Assembly (NCBI RefSeq): GCF_013314975.1
Contig: NZ_JABTYH010000003.1
Span: 1-64,000 of the forward strand
Reading direction: 5' to 3'
Source of the DNA: Pseudarthrobacter oxydans
GTDB taxonomy: Bacteria; Actinomycetota; Actinomycetes; Actinomycetales; Micrococcaceae
DNA length: 64,000 bases
In this document: positions 63,115 through 64,000 of the stretch, piece by piece
Layout of the letters: the number at the start of each line of letters is the position of its first letter
Position numbering within the stretch: position 1 is the stretch's first letter
Notes under the pieces: model-generated
Seen by the model: the letters and a program-made list of their open reading frames with translations, nothing else
The model's database searches: none
Told to the model about the DNA's origin: nothing
Program-made: the position numbers and the translations under genes

Positions 63115-63149
63115 AAGCGGCGTTCCGGATATCCCGGAACGCCGCTTTC
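63115..63149 (+). terminator. Terminator after icd
   Basis: AAAGCGGCGTTCCGG and CCGGAACGCCGCTTT with a five-base loop, followed by CGTGTTTT. A perfect intrinsic terminator. Confidence 0.92.
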
Positions 63150-63191
63150 GTGTTTTCAGGGTAGACGCAAAGCTTGTGACCGCAGGAATCG

Positions 63192-63219
63192 TTGCTAGGG
63201 TACTAAGTACGCTTAGTAT
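63192..63219 (+). promoter_or_regulatory. katE promoter with overlapping inverted repeat
   Basis: TTGCTA and TAGTAT, 16 bases apart, are likely -35 and -10 boxes. The inverted repeat TACTAAGTACGCTTAGTA (63201-63218) fills the spacer and overlaps the -10. The same repeat lies before the PRC-barrel and GAF genes. Confidence 0.6.
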
Positions 63220-63271
63220 CTCGGTTTGCGCCGATGACTGCTGAGGTTGCCGATCCTGAGGAGAAAAAATC

Positions 63272-64000
63272 GTGCCAGAAGACAGCAACATCCAGATTCC
63301 CGGCGTCCCCGCCAGCGAACCTGCCAGCCTCCAGGAACCTACCACCCCACGCGAACCGCTGCCGCCCAAGCCGGACCAGCAGGCACCGGAGGCTGTGTCG
63401 CCGACCGGAAGCCCTACCGGCGCGCCGGCCACTGCCCGTGCCCAGTCCGGACAGTACCTGACCACCGCGCAGGGGCTCCGCCTCGGCGATACGGACCACT
63501 CGCTGAAGGCCGGTTCCCGGGGCCCCATCCTGCTGCAGGACCACCACCTGCGCGAAAAGATCACCCACTTTGACCATGAACGCATCCCCGAGCGTGTGGT
63601 CCACGCCCGCGGGGCGGGAGCCCACGGTGTGTTCCGTTCCTACGGGACCGCGGCCAACATCACCCGGGCAGGCTTCCTGGCCAAGGACGTGGAGACGCCC
63701 GTCTTTGTCCGTTTCTCAACCGTGCTCGGCTCCCGCGGCTCCGCGGACACGGTCCGCGACACCCGCGGTTTCTCCACCAAGTTCTACACGGACGAGGGCA
63801 CGTATGACCTCGTCGGCAACAACATCCCGGTATTCTTCATCCAGGACGGCATCAAGTTCCCGGACATCGTCCATGCGGCGAAGCCGCACCCGGACCGGGA
63901 GATCCCGCAGGCCCAAAGCGCCCACGACACCTTCTGGGACTTCGTCTCCCTGCACACCGAGGCGCAGGCCCACACCATGTGGAACATGTCCGACCGCGGC
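63272..64000 (+). CDS. katE: Large-subunit-type catalase (HPII-like), 5' part
   Basis: The first 243 residues of a haem catalase that dismutates hydrogen peroxide; the rest is beyond the window. A Pro/Ala/Thr-rich N-terminal extension of ~65 residues precedes the core, which is typical of the large clade-2 catalases. Core motifs are [27 protein letters not shown] with the catalytic His, [35 protein letters not shown], the catalytic Asn in [32 protein letters not shown], and [13 protein letters not shown]. The start is a GTG with GAGGAG about nine bases upstream. The promoter carries a distinctive dyad shared with two other stress-type genes. Confidence 0.93.
   Translation, partial: MPEDSNIQIPGVPASEPASLQEPTTPREPLPPKPDQQAPEAVSPTGSPTGAPATARAQSGQYLTTAQGLRLGDTDHSLKAGSRGPILLQDHHLREKITHFDHERIPERVVHARGAGAHGVFRSYGTAANITRAGFLAKDVETPVFVRFSTVLGSRGSADTVRDTRGFSTKFYTDEGTYDLVGNNIPVFFIQDGIKFPDIVHAAKPHPDREIPQAQSAHDTFWDFVSLHTEAQAHTMWNMSDRG

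Noticed and set aside
63201..63218. katE dyad considered as an IdeR/DmdR iron box
   Set aside because: The iron box is a 19-base TTAGGTTAGGCTAACCTAA-type sequence with a different centre and half-site; the match is poor.

Overview
The window looks like a chromosomal segment of a high-GC actinobacterium, most likely a Micrococcaceae member close to Arthrobacter or Pseudarthrobacter. This is inferred from the strongly GC-biased third codon positions, the monomeric NADP isocitrate dehydrogenase, the many secreted proteins with Tat or Sec signals, the IclR/GntR/SARP regulators and the GTG/TTG starts. No rRNA, tRNA, prophage, transposase or CRISPR array was seen. Both edges cut genes: a GntP permease on the left and a large catalase on the right.

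Region 1 (1-12.6 kb) is metabolic and secretory. It holds the end of a gluconate permease, a Tat-exported PhoD phosphatase with a possible PHO box, and a secreted subtilase. A GAF-type activator lies divergent to a flavin monooxygenase plus butanediol-type dehydrogenase. A gamma-glutamyltranspeptidase-like enzyme and a SHOCT protein/multicopper oxidase pair follow.

Region 2 (12.7-20.3 kb) is a defence block. It contains a complete type I Wadjet operon (jetA-jetB-jetC-jetD, every junction overlapping) preceded by a VapBC-like toxin-antitoxin pair. A 15-bp tandem repeat starts at the jetD stop.

Region 3 (20.3-33.7 kb) holds a hydrolase, a cold-shock gene with a long leader, a secreted lipase and an orphan cytochrome oxidase subunit I. 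It also holds the gluconate regulon: gntR divergent from gntK-gntP, with three operator-like dyads spaced exactly 22 bp. A GAF protein, a TfoX-N protein, an SDR, PaiB, a DMT exporter and a divergent MocR regulator follow.

Region 4 (33.7-51.5 kb) has a large SARP-type regulator divergent from a small secreted protein, an APC permease with an IclR regulator, and a second IclR/cyclase/unknown operon. Next come a probably leaderless homocysteine methyltransferase gene, a GGDEF-EAL protein, a two-gene glycosylation unit (mannosyltransferase and UDP-sugar dehydrogenase) and a PRC-barrel stress protein.

Region 5 (51.6-64 kb) contains membrane proteins, purN and purH, a secreted trypsin-like protease, icd and the start of katE. 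purN and purH are separated by a DUF559-like nuclease gene between two 67-bp palindromic repeats and by an inverted MFS gene.

The most unusual signals are regulatory or repetitive. An 18-bp inverted repeat, close to TACTAAGTANGCTTAGTA, occurs upstream of katE, the PRC-barrel gene (twice) and the GAF gene. Other notable signals are the paired palindromes around the nuclease gene, a 62-bp near-perfect palindrome after purH, and a small gene overlapping the protease gene that repeats its YWTA[DE]RM propeptide motif.
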